Below, in pieces: positions 1 through 8,465 of a stretch of DNA of 64,000 nucleotides (its first letter is position 1; the number at the start of each line of letters is the position of its first letter). The notes beneath the pieces are model-generated. The model ran no database searches and was not told where the DNA came from. It worked only from the letters and a program-made list of their open reading frames with translations. The stretch is from Acidicapsa acidisoli (GTDB lineage Bacteria > Acidobacteriota > Terriglobia > Terriglobales > Acidobacteriaceae): NCBI RefSeq assembly GCF_025685625.1, contig NZ_JAGSYI010000001.1, positions 496,001 to 560,000 of the forward strand, given 5' to 3'. Both the position numbers and the translations under genes were made by a program.

Positions 1-37
1 CCTTGGCGGGCAGCGGGCTGGAATCTGAGAGTGACCA

Positions 38-1114
38 ATGTTTGACCGTTTGCAACAGATGGAAGACCGTTACGTGGACTTAGGCGAGCAGATGGCCCTG
101 CCCGAAGTCCAGAACGACCGCGAAGCGATGCACAAAGCATCCAAGGCCCACCGCGACCTGGAAGCCACCGTCGAAAAATTCCGCGAATACAAGCAGGTAA
201 CCAAGGGCGTGGAAGACGCCAAAGCCATGCTCGCCGAAAACGACGCCGATCTCGCCGCCATGGCCCAGGAAGAGTTGACCGAGCTCGCCCCGCGACTCGA
301 AACGATTGAGGCCGAGCTGAAGATCATGCTGCTTCCCAAAGACCCCAACGACGAAAAGAACGTCATCCTCGAAATCCGCGCCGGAACCGGCGGCGACGAG
401 GCTTCGCTTTTCGTGGCCGAGGTCTTCAAGATGTACCTGCGCTTCGCCGAGCAGCATCGCTGGAAGGTCGAAATTCTTTCCGAATCCGAGTCCTCCGTCG
501 GCGGCCTCAAAGAAGTCATCGCGCTCATCGAAGGCGAGCGCGTCTATTCGCAGATGAAGTTCGAGAGCGGCGTGCATCGCGTCCAGCGCGTACCGGCAAC
601 CGAAACGCAAGGCCGTGTGCATACCTCCGCGATCACTGTCGCCGTGCTGCCCGAGGCCGAAGAAGTCGACGTCAAAGTCGAGCAAAAAGACCTGCGCATT
701 GACACCTTCTGCTCCTCCGGTCCCGGCGGACAGTCCGTAAACACTACGTACTCGGCCATCCGCATCACGCATATTCCGACCAACACCGTCGTAAGCTGCC
801 AGGACGAGAAATCCCAGATCAAGAATCGCGAAAAGGCCATGCGCGTCCTGCGTTCCCGTCTCTATGAAGTGGAGATGCAGAAGCAGCACGATGCCCTCGC
901 CAAGGAGCGCAAGCAGCAGGTTGGCACAGGCGACCGAAGCGAGAAGATTCGCACCTACAACTTTCCGCAGAACCGCCTTACTGACCATCGCATCGGCCTC
1001 ACACTGCACCAGCTTGACCTGATCATGCAGGGCCGTCTGCAATCCATCGTCGACGCGCTCATCGCCGACGACCAGGCGCAGAAGCTGAAGGCAGACTCAG
1101 CGCAGGCCGCTTGA
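38..1114 (+). CDS. prfA: peptide chain release factor 1
   Basis: Terminates translation at UAA and UAG codons by triggering peptidyl-tRNA hydrolysis in the ribosomal A site. The 358-residue length is normal for RF1. The peptide anticodon Pro-Ala-Thr is at residues 186-188, which marks RF1 rather than RF2, and the catalytic GGQ loop is at residues 230-232 within [10 protein letters not shown]. The N-terminal half is the charged helical domain of class I release factors. The stop codon lies three bases before the start of prmC, whose product methylates the GGQ glutamine, so the pair is almost certainly one transcription unit. The start is the ATG giving [12 protein letters not shown], the usual RF1 beginning. 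Confidence 0.97.
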   Translation: MFDRLQQMEDRYVDLGEQMALPEVQNDREAMHKASKAHRDLEATVEKFREYKQVTKGVEDAKAMLAENDADLAAMAQEELTELAPRLETIEAELKIMLLPKDPNDEKNVILEIRAGTGGDEASLFVAEVFKMYLRFAEQHRWKVEILSESESSVGGLKEVIALIEGERVYSQMKFESGVHRVQRVPATETQGRVHTSAITVAVLPEAEEVDVKVEQKDLRIDTFCSSGPGGQSVNTTYSAIRITHIPTNTVVSCQDEKSQIKNREKAMRVLRSRLYEVEMQKQHDALAKERKQQVGTGDRSEKIRTYNFPQNRLTDHRIGLTLHQLDLIMQGRLQSIVDALIADDQAQKLKADSAQAA

Positions 1115-1117
1115 GCA

Positions 1118-1972
1118 ATGACCCTGCGCGCCCTGGCCGCCGAAGCCGAAGCCCCGCTCCGCAACGGGCCGCATCCGGAGCGGGCGCGGCGGGATGCGGA
1201 GACGCTGCTGCTTCATCTGCTGGGCCAGAATCGCGCATGGCTGCTGGCGAATTGGGATACAGCAGCTTCCGTCGAAACACAAGCGGCCCTGCGCGGACTG
1301 ATCGCGCGCCGCAGTTCCGGCGAGCCGATCCAATACATCACTGGCGCGGCGGAGTTCTTCGGGTTGCCGTTTGCCGTCGCGCCAGGCGTGCTGATTCCGC
1401 GCCCTGAAACGGAGCATCTCGTCGAAGAAGTGCTCCGTCTGGCCACTCAATTTGCCTCGCCCGCGATCCATATCGCCGACATCGGCACCGGTTCCGGCGC
1501 CATCGCCGTCGCATTGGCGCATTCCTTGCCAGAAGCTCACATTTCCGCGACCGACATCTCGCCAGACGCTCTAGCAGTGGCTCGCGCCAACGCCGCACAA
1601 AATCACGTCGCAGACCGAATCTCATTCCTCGAAGGAGACCTGCTCGCTCCGCTAAAGGGACGAAGTTTCTCGATCATCGCCTCCAATCCACCCTACGTTC
1701 CATTGCGCGACAGCGACTCGCTCTCCGTCGAGGTGCGCGAATTTGAGCCACACTCGGCATTGTTTGCCGGCCAAGACGGTCTGAATATCTACCGGCGTTT
1801 GATCCCGGAGGCGCGCGGTCTGCTTCTCGCCGGCGGATGGCTGGTCATGGAAATAGGTTTTGGACAACAGGAGCAGATTCAGAAGCTTATGAATGAGAAC
1901 CACTATGCCAGCGTGCATTTTGTGCCGGATTATCAGGGAATTCCGCGTGTCTCTGTCGGTCGAAAATTATAA
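1118..1972 (+). CDS. prmC: peptide chain release factor N5-glutamine methyltransferase
   Basis: Uses S-adenosylmethionine to methylate the glutamine of the release-factor GGQ motif. The 284-residue protein has an N-terminal helical release-factor-binding region and a Rossmann methyltransferase domain with a glycine-rich SAM loop (ADIGTGSGAIAVAL) and the diagnostic NPPY motif at residues 190-193, which binds the substrate glutamine. It follows prfA by three bases, the conserved bacterial order, which supports translational coupling. Length is typical and nothing is missing. A different amino-group methyltransferase is unlikely given NPPY plus this neighbour. Confidence 0.95.
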   Translation: MTLRALAAEAEAPLRNGPHPERARRDAETLLLHLLGQNRAWLLANWDTAASVETQAALRGLIARRSSGEPIQYITGAAEFFGLPFAVAPGVLIPRPETEHLVEEVLRLATQFASPAIHIADIGTGSGAIAVALAHSLPEAHISATDISPDALAVARANAAQNHVADRISFLEGDLLAPLKGRSFSIIASNPPYVPLRDSDSLSVEVREFEPHSALFAGQDGLNIYRRLIPEARGLLLAGGWLVMEIGFGQQEQIQKLMNENHYASVHFVPDYQGIPRVSVGRKL

Positions 1973-2052
1973 ATAATCGATTATCGTCTGCATCGACGCT
2001 CCTTGCCGGAGCATCTTCCAATAGACATCTTTGTCATAAAGGAAATTACTGA

Positions 2053-3096
2053 ATGACCGTTTCAAAAGGCTACGCCGCACAGGATAAAACCACGCCTCTT
2101 GCTCCATTCTCCTTCGAACGCCGTGACCCGCTCCCAACCGACATCGCCATCGACATTCTGTACTGCGGAGTCTGCCACTCCGACCTGCACATGGCGCGCA
2201 ACGAGTGGGGGAACTCCCTTTATCCGATGGTTCCGGGCCACGAGATCGTCGGCAAGGTGACCTTTGTTGGCAGCGCCGTGACCAAATTCAAGGTCGGCCA
2301 GATCGCAGCAATCGGAGTCATCATCGATTCCTGCCGCAAGTGCCCAAGCTGCAACGCCGGAGAAGAACAGTACTGCGAAGACGGCATGGTGCTCACCTAC
2401 GCGCAGCCGGATCGCGTCGAGGGACGCCTTACGCAGGGCGGCTACTCCAGCAACTACGTCGTGGACGAGCGCTTTGCGCATACCGTGCCTGAGAACCTGA
2501 ATCTGGCCGGCGTCGCACCGCTGCTGTGCGCTGGCATCACGACGTATTCGCCGCTGCGCCACTGGAAGGTTGAACCCGGCAAGAAGGTCGGTATTGTTGG
2601 ACTCGGCGGACTTGGCCACATGGCGCTCAAGTTTGCACACTCCTTCGGCGCTCACGTGGTTCAGTTCACCACTTCGGAAGCCAAGCGCGCTGATGCTCTT
2701 CGGCTGGGCGCGGACGAAGTCGTGCTCTCGAAGGACGATGCCCAGATGAAGAAGCACGAGAACTCTTTCGACTTCATCCTCGATGCAGTTTCCGCTCCGC
2801 ACGACATCAACGCTTACACCGCGTTGCTCAAGCGCGACGCGGCGATGGCGCTGGTTGGTCTGCCCGATGTGCCTCCGGTGATTAACATCGGCAACCTGGT
2901 CTTCAAGCGGGCTGCGCTTTCAGGTTCGCTCATCGGCGGAATGCCTCAGACGCAGGAGATGCTTGACTACTGCGGCGAACACAACATCACTTCGGATGTC
3001 GAGATCGTCCCTATGCAGAAGATCAACGAAGCCTTTGAGCGGATGCTGAAGCAGGATGTGAAGTACCGCTTCGTGATCGACATGGCGACGCTGTAA
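2053..3096 (+). CDS. zinc-dependent NAD(P) alcohol dehydrogenase (YahK/cinnamyl-alcohol type)
   Basis: Medium-chain zinc dehydrogenase interconverting alcohols and aldehydes in the cytoplasm. Catalytic zinc ligands are C41 and the H63-E64 pair of the GHEIVG motif. The structural zinc cysteines are C94, C97, C100 and C108. The coenzyme fold carries GLGGLGHMA, typical of the cinnamyl alcohol dehydrogenase/YahK branch, which usually prefers NADPH. The 347-residue length is normal. An AAAGGA ribosome-binding site precedes the ATG. It appears monocistronic, with a hairpin shortly after the stop. The physiological substrate cannot be read from sequence; broad aldehyde reductase activity is the usual finding for this family. 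Confidence 0.9.
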   Translation: MTVSKGYAAQDKTTPLAPFSFERRDPLPTDIAIDILYCGVCHSDLHMARNEWGNSLYPMVPGHEIVGKVTFVGSAVTKFKVGQIAAIGVIIDSCRKCPSCNAGEEQYCEDGMVLTYAQPDRVEGRLTQGGYSSNYVVDERFAHTVPENLNLAGVAPLLCAGITTYSPLRHWKVEPGKKVGIVGLGGLGHMALKFAHSFGAHVVQFTTSEAKRADALRLGADEVVLSKDDAQMKKHENSFDFILDAVSAPHDINAYTALLKRDAAMALVGLPDVPPVINIGNLVFKRAALSGSLIGGMPQTQEMLDYCGEHNITSDVEIVPMQKINEAFERMLKQDVKYRFVIDMATL

Positions 3097-3126
3097 CAGC
3101 GTTCTAAGTGTGAAGTGTGGAGTGTG

Positions 3127-3150
3127 GGAAAACGCGGCTTGCGTTTTTCC
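3127..3150 (+). terminator. probable intrinsic terminator of the alcohol dehydrogenase gene
   Basis: Inverted arms GGAAAACGC and GCGTTTTTCC around a five-base loop lie about 30 bases after the dehydrogenase stop. A T-rich stretch begins some ten bases after the right arm, so the U-tract is not perfectly placed. Confidence 0.5.
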
Positions 3151-3191
3151 AGCTCCGCATTTTTGTTTTCGGTGCGCAATAAAATATGAGG

Positions 3192-3397
3192 GGGGGGTAG
3201 GGGGTACCCTATTTTTCCTCATATTCTACTGATTATGCACTACTTACATACAGAAACAGGGGCATAAAATGGCGTTTTTCTGCCGTTTTATGCATGTTTT
3301 TTGCACGGGATGGATGGTGCTTGCCAATGCTTTCGGCTGGATTGCGCTGCATCCGCTGTTCTTTATTGTGCGCTCTGGTTGCGTAATTCCACGCAAG
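3192..3397. repeat. 206-bp structured dispersed repeat, copy A
   Basis: This element occurs twice in the window and aligns without gaps over 206 bases to positions 9566-9771; by hand count 47 positions differ (about 77% identity). It opens with GGGGGGTAGGGGGTACCCT, which is identical in both copies. An internal hairpin pairs 3262-3273 with 3282-3293 (12 pairs including one G-T wobble), and a terminal hairpin pairs TTGCGT with ACGCAA near 3379-3396. The right end lies two bases before the stop codon of the convergent gene at 3400. No credible protein is encoded. It could be a structured RNA, a MITE-like element or a regulatory repeat. Confidence 0.75.
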
Positions 3398-3399
3398 GC

Positions 3400-3873
3400 T
3401 CAGGCTGGGTAGTAACGGGTGGCGGCAACTACGGTCCGCTTTACGCCGAGGCGCTGCCCTGTCTGCACGAATGCGTGAAAATGCGCGGTCTGCTGATGGG
3501 CCTTGCTGGCATCCTCGTCTTTGTAGACTTCAACGGCGATGGCGGTGTTTGGGGTGTCGTTTGAGAGGAGCACTTCAAACCTGGTTATGCCGGGCTCTTT
3601 GATGGATGCTGCGCCGTTTATCTTGCAGGCATTGAGGAACTCCTGCCAATGCTCGGCGGTCACCTGGTAGCTTACGATCTTGTAAAAGCCATGTCCGGCT
3701 GGCGAATCGATTTTGGCGGCTATGGCTCGCGGCGCGAATATGCCCGCTATGGGGAGGGCCGTGGCCAGCGTAAACATGCGCGCAAAGAGACTGCGCCGTG
3801 TGACGCTTCCTTCGGCTTCCGACAACGGACTGCGCGAAGGATGCTGATTCTCTGATTCACCTGATTTATTCAT
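3400..3873 (-). CDS. Tat-exported antibiotic biosynthesis monooxygenase (ABM)-like protein
   Basis: Small 157-residue protein. The N-terminus has a twin-arginine signal (SVTRRSLFARMF followed by a hydrophobic stretch ending AIAA), so export of a folded protein is predicted. The mature part has the ferredoxin-like pattern of the ABM/quinol monooxygenase superfamily: YKIVSYQVTAEHWQEFLNAC near the start, FEVLLSNDTP in the middle, then HFHAFVQT. Substrate unknown; these proteins often act on quinone-like or aromatic compounds. It lies 52 bases downstream of the secreted cupin gene on the same strand, suggesting an operon. The ATG chosen follows GGAGGA by 11 bases and precedes the Tat motif; an ATG four codons upstream sits too close to that site. 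Confidence 0.75.
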   Translation of the reverse strand: MNKSGESENQHPSRSPLSEAEGSVTRRSLFARMFTLATALPIAGIFAPRAIAAKIDSPAGHGFYKIVSYQVTAEHWQEFLNACKINGAASIKEPGITRFEVLLSNDTPNTAIAVEVYKDEDASKAHQQTAHFHAFVQTGQRLGVKRTVVAATRYYPA

Positions 3874-3925
3874 AGGATGCAACATCCTCCGCGGCGTTTC
3901 TTGCGCGTTTGCTTTCGATTCCAGT

Positions 3926-4387
3926 CTAGTACTCTGCCTTTTCGCCCTTGGCCGGGGTTGTGGTTGGAACGCCCGGGGTTCCGGCATAGGTGATGAGCAG
4001 CACGGTTGGCTCATTCCCTGATTCGCCGCGATGAATATCGTCTACCGACTCAGCGACAGCCTGTCCCTGATGAACGACCAAAGTTTTGCCGCTGGCCTTG
4101 TCGTGCAGCGTCAGAGTACCAGAGAGCACATAGAGGGCATTGGGGATTTGATGATAATGCCACGGCAACACGGTATGGGGAGCGATGGTCAGCTTGATGG
4201 TTGTGAGCTGCGGCTGGCCGGTGGGATAGTGCGTGTATGGCTTGCCGTTCCACGATTGGGTTGTCTGCAGCAGTATGTCGCGATGCCCACTTAAAACGTT
4301 TTGCGCCCCGTTTTGAGCGAGCACGGCTGTGAGCGATGCTCCGCCAAGCATGGCGGCTAATGCTACTGCAATGTACTTCCAATTCAT
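3926..4387 (-). CDS. secreted cupin-domain protein
   Basis: The 153-residue protein begins with a Sec-type signal (MNWKYIAVALAAMLGGASLTAVLAQ) and is otherwise one cupin barrel. The first cupin motif is visible as the LPWHYHQIPNALYVLSGTLTL segment, giving two metal-binding histidines, and the second as GQAVAESVDDIHRGE. Catalytic role unknown; secreted single cupins may be dioxygenases, isomerases or binding proteins. AGGAG lies about ten bases before the ATG, and an in-frame extension upstream lacks signal-peptide character. It precedes the Tat-exported ABM-like gene on the same strand, so the two probably act outside the cytoplasm on a common small molecule (inference). Confidence 0.8.
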   Translation of the reverse strand: MNWKYIAVALAAMLGGASLTAVLAQNGAQNVLSGHRDILLQTTQSWNGKPYTHYPTGQPQLTTIKLTIAPHTVLPWHYHQIPNALYVLSGTLTLHDKASGKTLVVHQGQAVAESVDDIHRGESGNEPTVLLITYAGTPGVPTTTPAKGEKAEY

Positions 4388-4566
4388 CCTGGTTATCTCC
4401 TCTATGGTCTTTGCTGACGCGAGGATTTTCTTTCCCATCCATCTCGCAACATCTATGAAATTTGATTCGCGATACTTACTTAAGATTCTGGATTGGCGAA
4501 TGGGCCAGGCGACTGAAGCTGCTGATGTGTTGAGGGCACGCGCACCACTCTCTGCTGAATGCCGAA

Positions 4567-5019
4567 TCACGCAGCATTCATAGGTGGATCTGTTTCCACG
4601 AGAGCGACCGGCAATGTGAAGTGGAACGTCGCGCCGCGCCCGCCGTTGCCGTTGGCCCAGATTCGTCCGCCGTGCGATTCGACAATCGATTTGCTGATTG
4701 CCAGGCCCATGCCGCCGCCTTGTGGTTTCGTCGTGAAGAACGCATCGAATATCTGGTCGGCGTTGCCTGGGGGCAGACCGGGGCCTGGATCTTTTACAGA
4801 GATCTCGATCTGGCCATCCTCATCCAATTGCGACTTCATCATCAGCACGCCGCCCGTGTCCTTCATCGCCTCGATACCGTTGAGCATCAGGTTCATCAGT
4901 ACCTGCTGCAGTTGCACCCGGTCCCCTGTGATTTTAGGAAGATTGGCGGCGAGATCCGCACGAATCGAAACGGCATACTCGTGGGTCCAGGGACGCGGAA
5001 GCGCCTTGGCGTGGTAAAA
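4567..5019 (-). pseudogene. C-terminal remnant of a PAS/GAF histidine kinase
   Basis: Open frame encoding only the end of a histidine kinase: a stretch before the N box (EYAVSIRADLAANLPKITGD), the N box (QQVLMNLMLNGIEAM), the G1 box (VKDPGPGLPP), the F box (IFDAFFTTKP) and the G2 box (GGGMGLAISKSIVESHGG). There is no dimerisation/H-box region and no sensor. An in-frame TGA at 5020-5022 closes the frame just upstream, and the residues next to it do not resemble a kinase. The only internal start would be GTG at 4917. Best read as a 5'-truncated pseudogene, divergent from the intact kinase at 5138. Confidence 0.75.
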
Positions 5020-5137
5020 TCACTGGACTCCCCGCAGAAGGGTCGTATGTCCTGGGTTACGGCCAAAGCCAGCGACACGCTTCGAGTAACCCGACGTCCA
5101 TAAAGGTAAGAATACGCGGGGTCAAGTCATTCCATCC

Positions 5138-7105
5138 ATGAACAGTCCAGGCCTCACCGCACGCGCGAAGACTCTGATTACAGGGGACAGCGAGATGGCC
5201 TATCGCATTCGCGCACACAATTGGGCCGAAACACCCCTTGGGCCGCTTGAAGAGTGGTCCGAAACGCTCCTCGCAACCGTGAATCTCATGTTGCATTCCC
5301 CTTTTCCGACGATCCTGTCGTGGGGGCCGGAGATGGTGTTTCTGTACAACGACGCTGCGATTTCCACTTTGACGGTGAAGCATCCGTCCGCGCTCGGGGG
5401 CCTGTACCGTAACGTCTTCCACGAAGCATGGGATTTGGTAAGTGGCGATCTCGAAGCCTGTTTGTACCGGGGTGAAACGGCGGTTCGGGACAACATGTTC
5501 ATCCCGATCCTCTTCAATGGCGTCCTGGAGGACCACTACTGGAGTTACTCCCTCATACCAGTCTACGAGGGTGGCGTGATCGCTGGTGTTTACGATGCCT
5601 TCCGCAACACCACCGCAATCGTGACAGGAGCCAGGCGGCTACGCGAAAGCGAGGCAAAGCTAAAACTGGCAACCGAGGTAGCGAAGCTCGGAGTCTTTGT
5701 GTGGAACACCGTTGAGGACCGCACGAGTTGGGAAAACGACCTCATGTACGAGATCTTCGGACGAAAGCGCGAAGATGGTCCGGTCAACGGGGCCATGTTT
5801 CTAAACGAAGTGTTGCATCCGGAGTATCGGGAAGCCTTTCAGCGGGCCATGGAATCAACTCTGCAAAAGGGTGAGGCATTCGACTTTGAGGGCATAATCT
5901 GCCTGCCGGACAAGACTCTCCGTTGGATCGAGGTAAAAGGGCAGCTTCAGACGGAAGGTCCGGTAGAACAAATCCTCGGCACAGTCCGGGATATCACGCA
6001 GTTCAAACGGGATGAGGAGAGGCTGCGCGAAAATTCGAAGCACCTTGGCGAACTCGCCGCGATTGTCGAATCTTCCGAAGACGTGATTATAAGCAAAGAC
6101 CTCAACGGCATCATTACAAGCTGGAATGAGGCTGCCACGCGCCTCTTCGGCTATTCGGCAGAAGAGATAGTCGGCTCGTCGATTCTCAGGCTCATCCCTG
6201 AGCACCTCCATTCCGATGAGAAGATCATCATCGAAAGCATTCGGGCTGGGCGACGGATCGAGCACTTCGAGACCATACGCCTCACAAAAGATGGCCGCTC
6301 ACTCGATGTCTCTCTCACTGTCTCTCCAGTGAAAGACGAGCAGGGAAAGGTGATTGGAGCGTCGAAGATTCTCCGCGATATCTCTGGGCGCAGACGGATC
6401 GAGCAATCCTTGTTGCAAGCCGAAAAAATTGCGGCCACTGGCCGCATGGCGGCGACCATCGCGCATGAAATCAACAACCCTCTCGAAGCCGTGGTGAACC
6501 TGCTCTACCTTCTTCGTCCCATGATTACCGATCCGGTCGGGATCAATTACCTCGGCTCCGCTGAAGATGAACTCGGCCGCGTTTCGCACATCGCCAAGCA
6601 GACACTGGGTTATTACCGGGAACATGCGTCGGCGAGTCGTGTCTCACTCGCCGAAATCGTTCAGCACGCGATCACGATCTACGAGCCACGATGTACGGCG
6701 GCTGATATTGAAATCAGAAAGTCACTCGATTCGTCGAGACGTGTTGTACTGCGCCGAGGAGAGATCATGCAGGTGATCTCGAACCTCATTGCGAACTCGA
6801 TCTATGCGATGCCCTCAGGCGGCGTTCTCTCTATCTCCGTCGAAGATGCGGCAAATGGAATTCTTCTGACCATCGAGGACAATGGCATAGGGATCGCAGC
6901 CGAAAATCTGCCAAGGGTATTCGAGGCTTTCTTTACGACCCGCAGCACCATAGGCACGGGCATTGGATTGTTCGTCGCCAAGCAATTCGTCGAGGGCCAC
7001 GGGGGGCGCATCGGCATTGAAAGCAGAAATGGCGCCGAAGATCACGGCACAACCGTTCGCGTGTTTCTGCCGATCTCCACGGCATATGATCAGTCCGGCA
7101 AATAG
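5138..7105 (+). CDS. cytoplasmic PAS-domain sensor histidine kinase
   Basis: The 655-residue protein has no clear membrane segment. An N-terminal PAS-like region begins around ETPLGPLEEWSETLL, two more PAS/PAC repeats follow (about residues 165-290 and 300-425; the second includes DLNGIITSWNEAATRLFGYSAEEIVG), then the transmitter. The phosphoacceptor is His443 in IAHEINNPLEA. The ATPase boxes are N (VISNLIANSIYAM), G1 (IEDNGIGIA), F (FEAFFTTR) and G2 (GTGIGLFVAKQFVEGHGG). No receiver domain or adjacent response regulator is present, so it is an orphan kinase. The start has a poor ribosome-binding site; an ATG 19 codons later is an alternative. Confidence 0.85.
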   Translation: MNSPGLTARAKTLITGDSEMAYRIRAHNWAETPLGPLEEWSETLLATVNLMLHSPFPTILSWGPEMVFLYNDAAISTLTVKHPSALGGLYRNVFHEAWDLVSGDLEACLYRGETAVRDNMFIPILFNGVLEDHYWSYSLIPVYEGGVIAGVYDAFRNTTAIVTGARRLRESEAKLKLATEVAKLGVFVWNTVEDRTSWENDLMYEIFGRKREDGPVNGAMFLNEVLHPEYREAFQRAMESTLQKGEAFDFEGIICLPDKTLRWIEVKGQLQTEGPVEQILGTVRDITQFKRDEERLRENSKHLGELAAIVESSEDVIISKDLNGIITSWNEAATRLFGYSAEEIVGSSILRLIPEHLHSDEKIIIESIRAGRRIEHFETIRLTKDGRSLDVSLTVSPVKDEQGKVIGASKILRDISGRRRIEQSLLQAEKIAATGRMAATIAHEINNPLEAVVNLLYLLRPMITDPVGINYLGSAEDELGRVSHIAKQTLGYYREHASASRVSLAEIVQHAITIYEPRCTAADIEIRKSLDSSRRVVLRRGEIMQVISNLIANSIYAMPSGGVLSISVEDAANGILLTIEDNGIGIAAENLPRVFEAFFTTRSTIGTGIGLFVAKQFVEGHGGRIGIESRNGAEDHGTTVRVFLPISTAYDQSGK

Positions 7106-7152
7106 CCTTTATTAGCCGCGCGGTCGAAATTTGAAATCGCGTGATATCTCTC

Positions 7153-7182
7153 TTGACAAACCATAACCAAATGGTTATGGTT
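7153..7182 (+). promoter_or_regulatory. promoter with overlapping palindromic operator (probable ArsR self-operator)
   Basis: A consensus -35 TTGACA at 7153-7158 is followed after exactly 17 bases by TATGGT at 7176-7181. A perfect inverted repeat, arms AACCATAACCA (7159-7169) and TGGTTATGGTT (7172-7182) with two central bases, fills the spacer and covers the -10. Bound repressor would block RNA polymerase directly. The operon downstream encodes an ArsR-family repressor, the obvious candidate ligand. Confidence 0.8.
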
Positions 7183-7272
7183 TTCGTGTGAAGTTGGCTC
7201 GTGCTCGCCGGCAGCGCAATGCGTCACGAGCCGCACAAAACCCTCACCACTACAGAGCAGAAAGGACAAGCC

Positions 7273-7662
7273 ATGCAAATCAAACTCACGAGCGTATTCG
7301 TCGACGATCAAGACAAAGCCCTGAAGTTCTACACCGAAGCTCTGGGCTTCCAAAAGAAACACGAATTCTCCGCTGGCACGTACAAATGGCTCACCGTGGT
7401 CTCTCCCGAAGAACCGGAAGGCGTGCAACTGGTTCTGGAGCTCAACAGCAACCCGGCCGCGAAGACTTATCAGCAGGAGATCTTTAAGCAGGGGATACCG
7501 GCGGCGAATTTCTTTGTCGGCGATGTGCAAAAAGAGCACGACAGGCTGAAGCAACACGGCGTGAAGTTCACCAAGGAGCCGACTAAGACCACCGGATCGA
7601 CCATCGCGGTGCTTGAGGATACGTGCGGAAATCTCATTCAGATCACACACCTGGACTGGTAA
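7273..7662 (+). CDS. VOC (glyoxalase/bleomycin resistance) family protein
   Basis: The 129-residue protein has the paired beta-alpha-beta units of the vicinal oxygen chelate superfamily: VFVDDQDKALKFYTEALGF at the N-terminus and VLEDTCGNLIQITHLDW at the C-terminus, where the glutamate is a usual metal ligand. It resembles the PhnB/YfjF-like group found next to ArsR and SRPBCC genes. Substrate unknown. AAAGGA lies just before the chosen ATG; 24 in-frame upstream codons lack family similarity. First gene of an operon with ArsR (14 bases downstream), SRPBCC and DoxX, transcribed from the palindromic promoter at 7153. Confidence 0.85.
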   Translation: MQIKLTSVFVDDQDKALKFYTEALGFQKKHEFSAGTYKWLTVVSPEEPEGVQLVLELNSNPAAKTYQQEIFKQGIPAANFFVGDVQKEHDRLKQHGVKFTKEPTKTTGSTIAVLEDTCGNLIQITHLDW

Positions 7663-7676
7663 CAGGGAGGCTCTGC

Positions 7677-7997
7677 ATGCATGCCGCAGCCGACAATGTG
7701 TTCAAGGCCCTCGCGGACCCAACGCGCAGGGCCATCTTCGAAGAGCTGACCCGGCAGGGCGAGCAGACTGTCCACGCGTTGACTCGCTATGCATGCGTCT
7801 CTCAGCCTGCGGTCTCCAAGCACCTCACAGTGCTGAAGCGTGCGAAGCTGGTACGGCATCGCCGCGAGGGACGCGAAACCCACTATCGTGCGCAACCCGA
7901 TGCGCTGCGGCCGATGGTGGACTGGCTCGAACTATACGGCGCCTTCTGGCGTGACCGGTTTGACCAGCTTGAGGCGCTTTTGGAAAGGATGAAATAG
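7677..7997 (+). CDS. ArsR-family winged-helix transcriptional regulator
   Basis: The 106-residue protein is almost entirely a winged helix: ALADPTRRAIFEELTRQGEQTVHALTRY at the start, recognition helix CVSQPAVSKHLTVLKRAKLV, then the wing RHRREGRETHYRAQP. There is no cysteine cluster of the metal-sensing type, so it fits the subgroup that partners with SRPBCC proteins and acts as a self-repressor. The ATG follows GGGAGG by eight bases. Its stop shares one base with the next GTG start. The 24-bp palindrome at 7159-7182 is its likely operator; effector unknown. Confidence 0.9.
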   Translation: MHAAADNVFKALADPTRRAIFEELTRQGEQTVHALTRYACVSQPAVSKHLTVLKRAKLVRHRREGRETHYRAQPDALRPMVDWLELYGAFWRDRFDQLEALLERMK

Positions 7998-8452
7998 TGA
8001 GCAACCCAGTTAGCAATCCGGCAGGCAGCCCCGCAGAGAACACTCGTACCCTGGTCGTTGAGAGGGTCTTCCCACACCCGCCGGAGAAGCTATGGCGAGC
8101 GCTCACCGAAAGCCCGCTCCTCGCGCAATGGATGATGGGCAACGACTTCGAGCCGGTGGTCGGGCGGAAGTTTCAATTCCGGTCCGCGCCCGTGCCGAAC
8201 TGGAATGGCGTTGTCGACTGCGAGGTGCTGGTCGTCGATCCATTCCAGCGGCTGTCCTATAACTGGGGTACTGGCGGAAGCGAATCCGGGCTGCAATGGA
8301 CAGTGCTCTGGACGTTGACTGCGACAGAGGGCGGCACGCATCTTCGCATGGAGCAGTCCGGCTTCGGTCCCGATCAGAAGGCGGCTTATCATGGTGCAAA
8401 TTACGGATGGCAGAAGTTCTTCGGCAACCTGGAACGCCTGCTTGAATCCTGA
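7997..8452 (+). CDS. SRPBCC (AHSA1-like) ligand-binding domain protein
   Basis: The 151-residue protein has the START/Bet v 1 helix-grip fold seen in AHSA1-type proteins: VERVFPHPPEKLWRALTESPLLAQWMM at the N-terminus, a central beta-sheet with LSYNWGTG, and the C-terminal helix ending YGWQKFFGNLERLLES. Such proteins bind hydrophobic small molecules. Translation starts at GTG overlapping the arsR stop by one base, indicating tight coupling and possibly a physical or functional partnership with the regulator. Ligand not deducible. Confidence 0.85.
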   Translation: MSNPVSNPAGSPAENTRTLVVERVFPHPPEKLWRALTESPLLAQWMMGNDFEPVVGRKFQFRSAPVPNWNGVVDCEVLVVDPFQRLSYNWGTGGSESGLQWTVLWTLTATEGGTHLRMEQSGFGPDQKAAYHGANYGWQKFFGNLERLLES

Positions 8453-8465
8453 CAGGAGGGTTGGT

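Noticed and set aside
80-1042. 320-codon open frame antisense to prfA
   Set aside because: Shadow of the GC-rich prfA coding strand; no ribosome-binding site and no family likeness.
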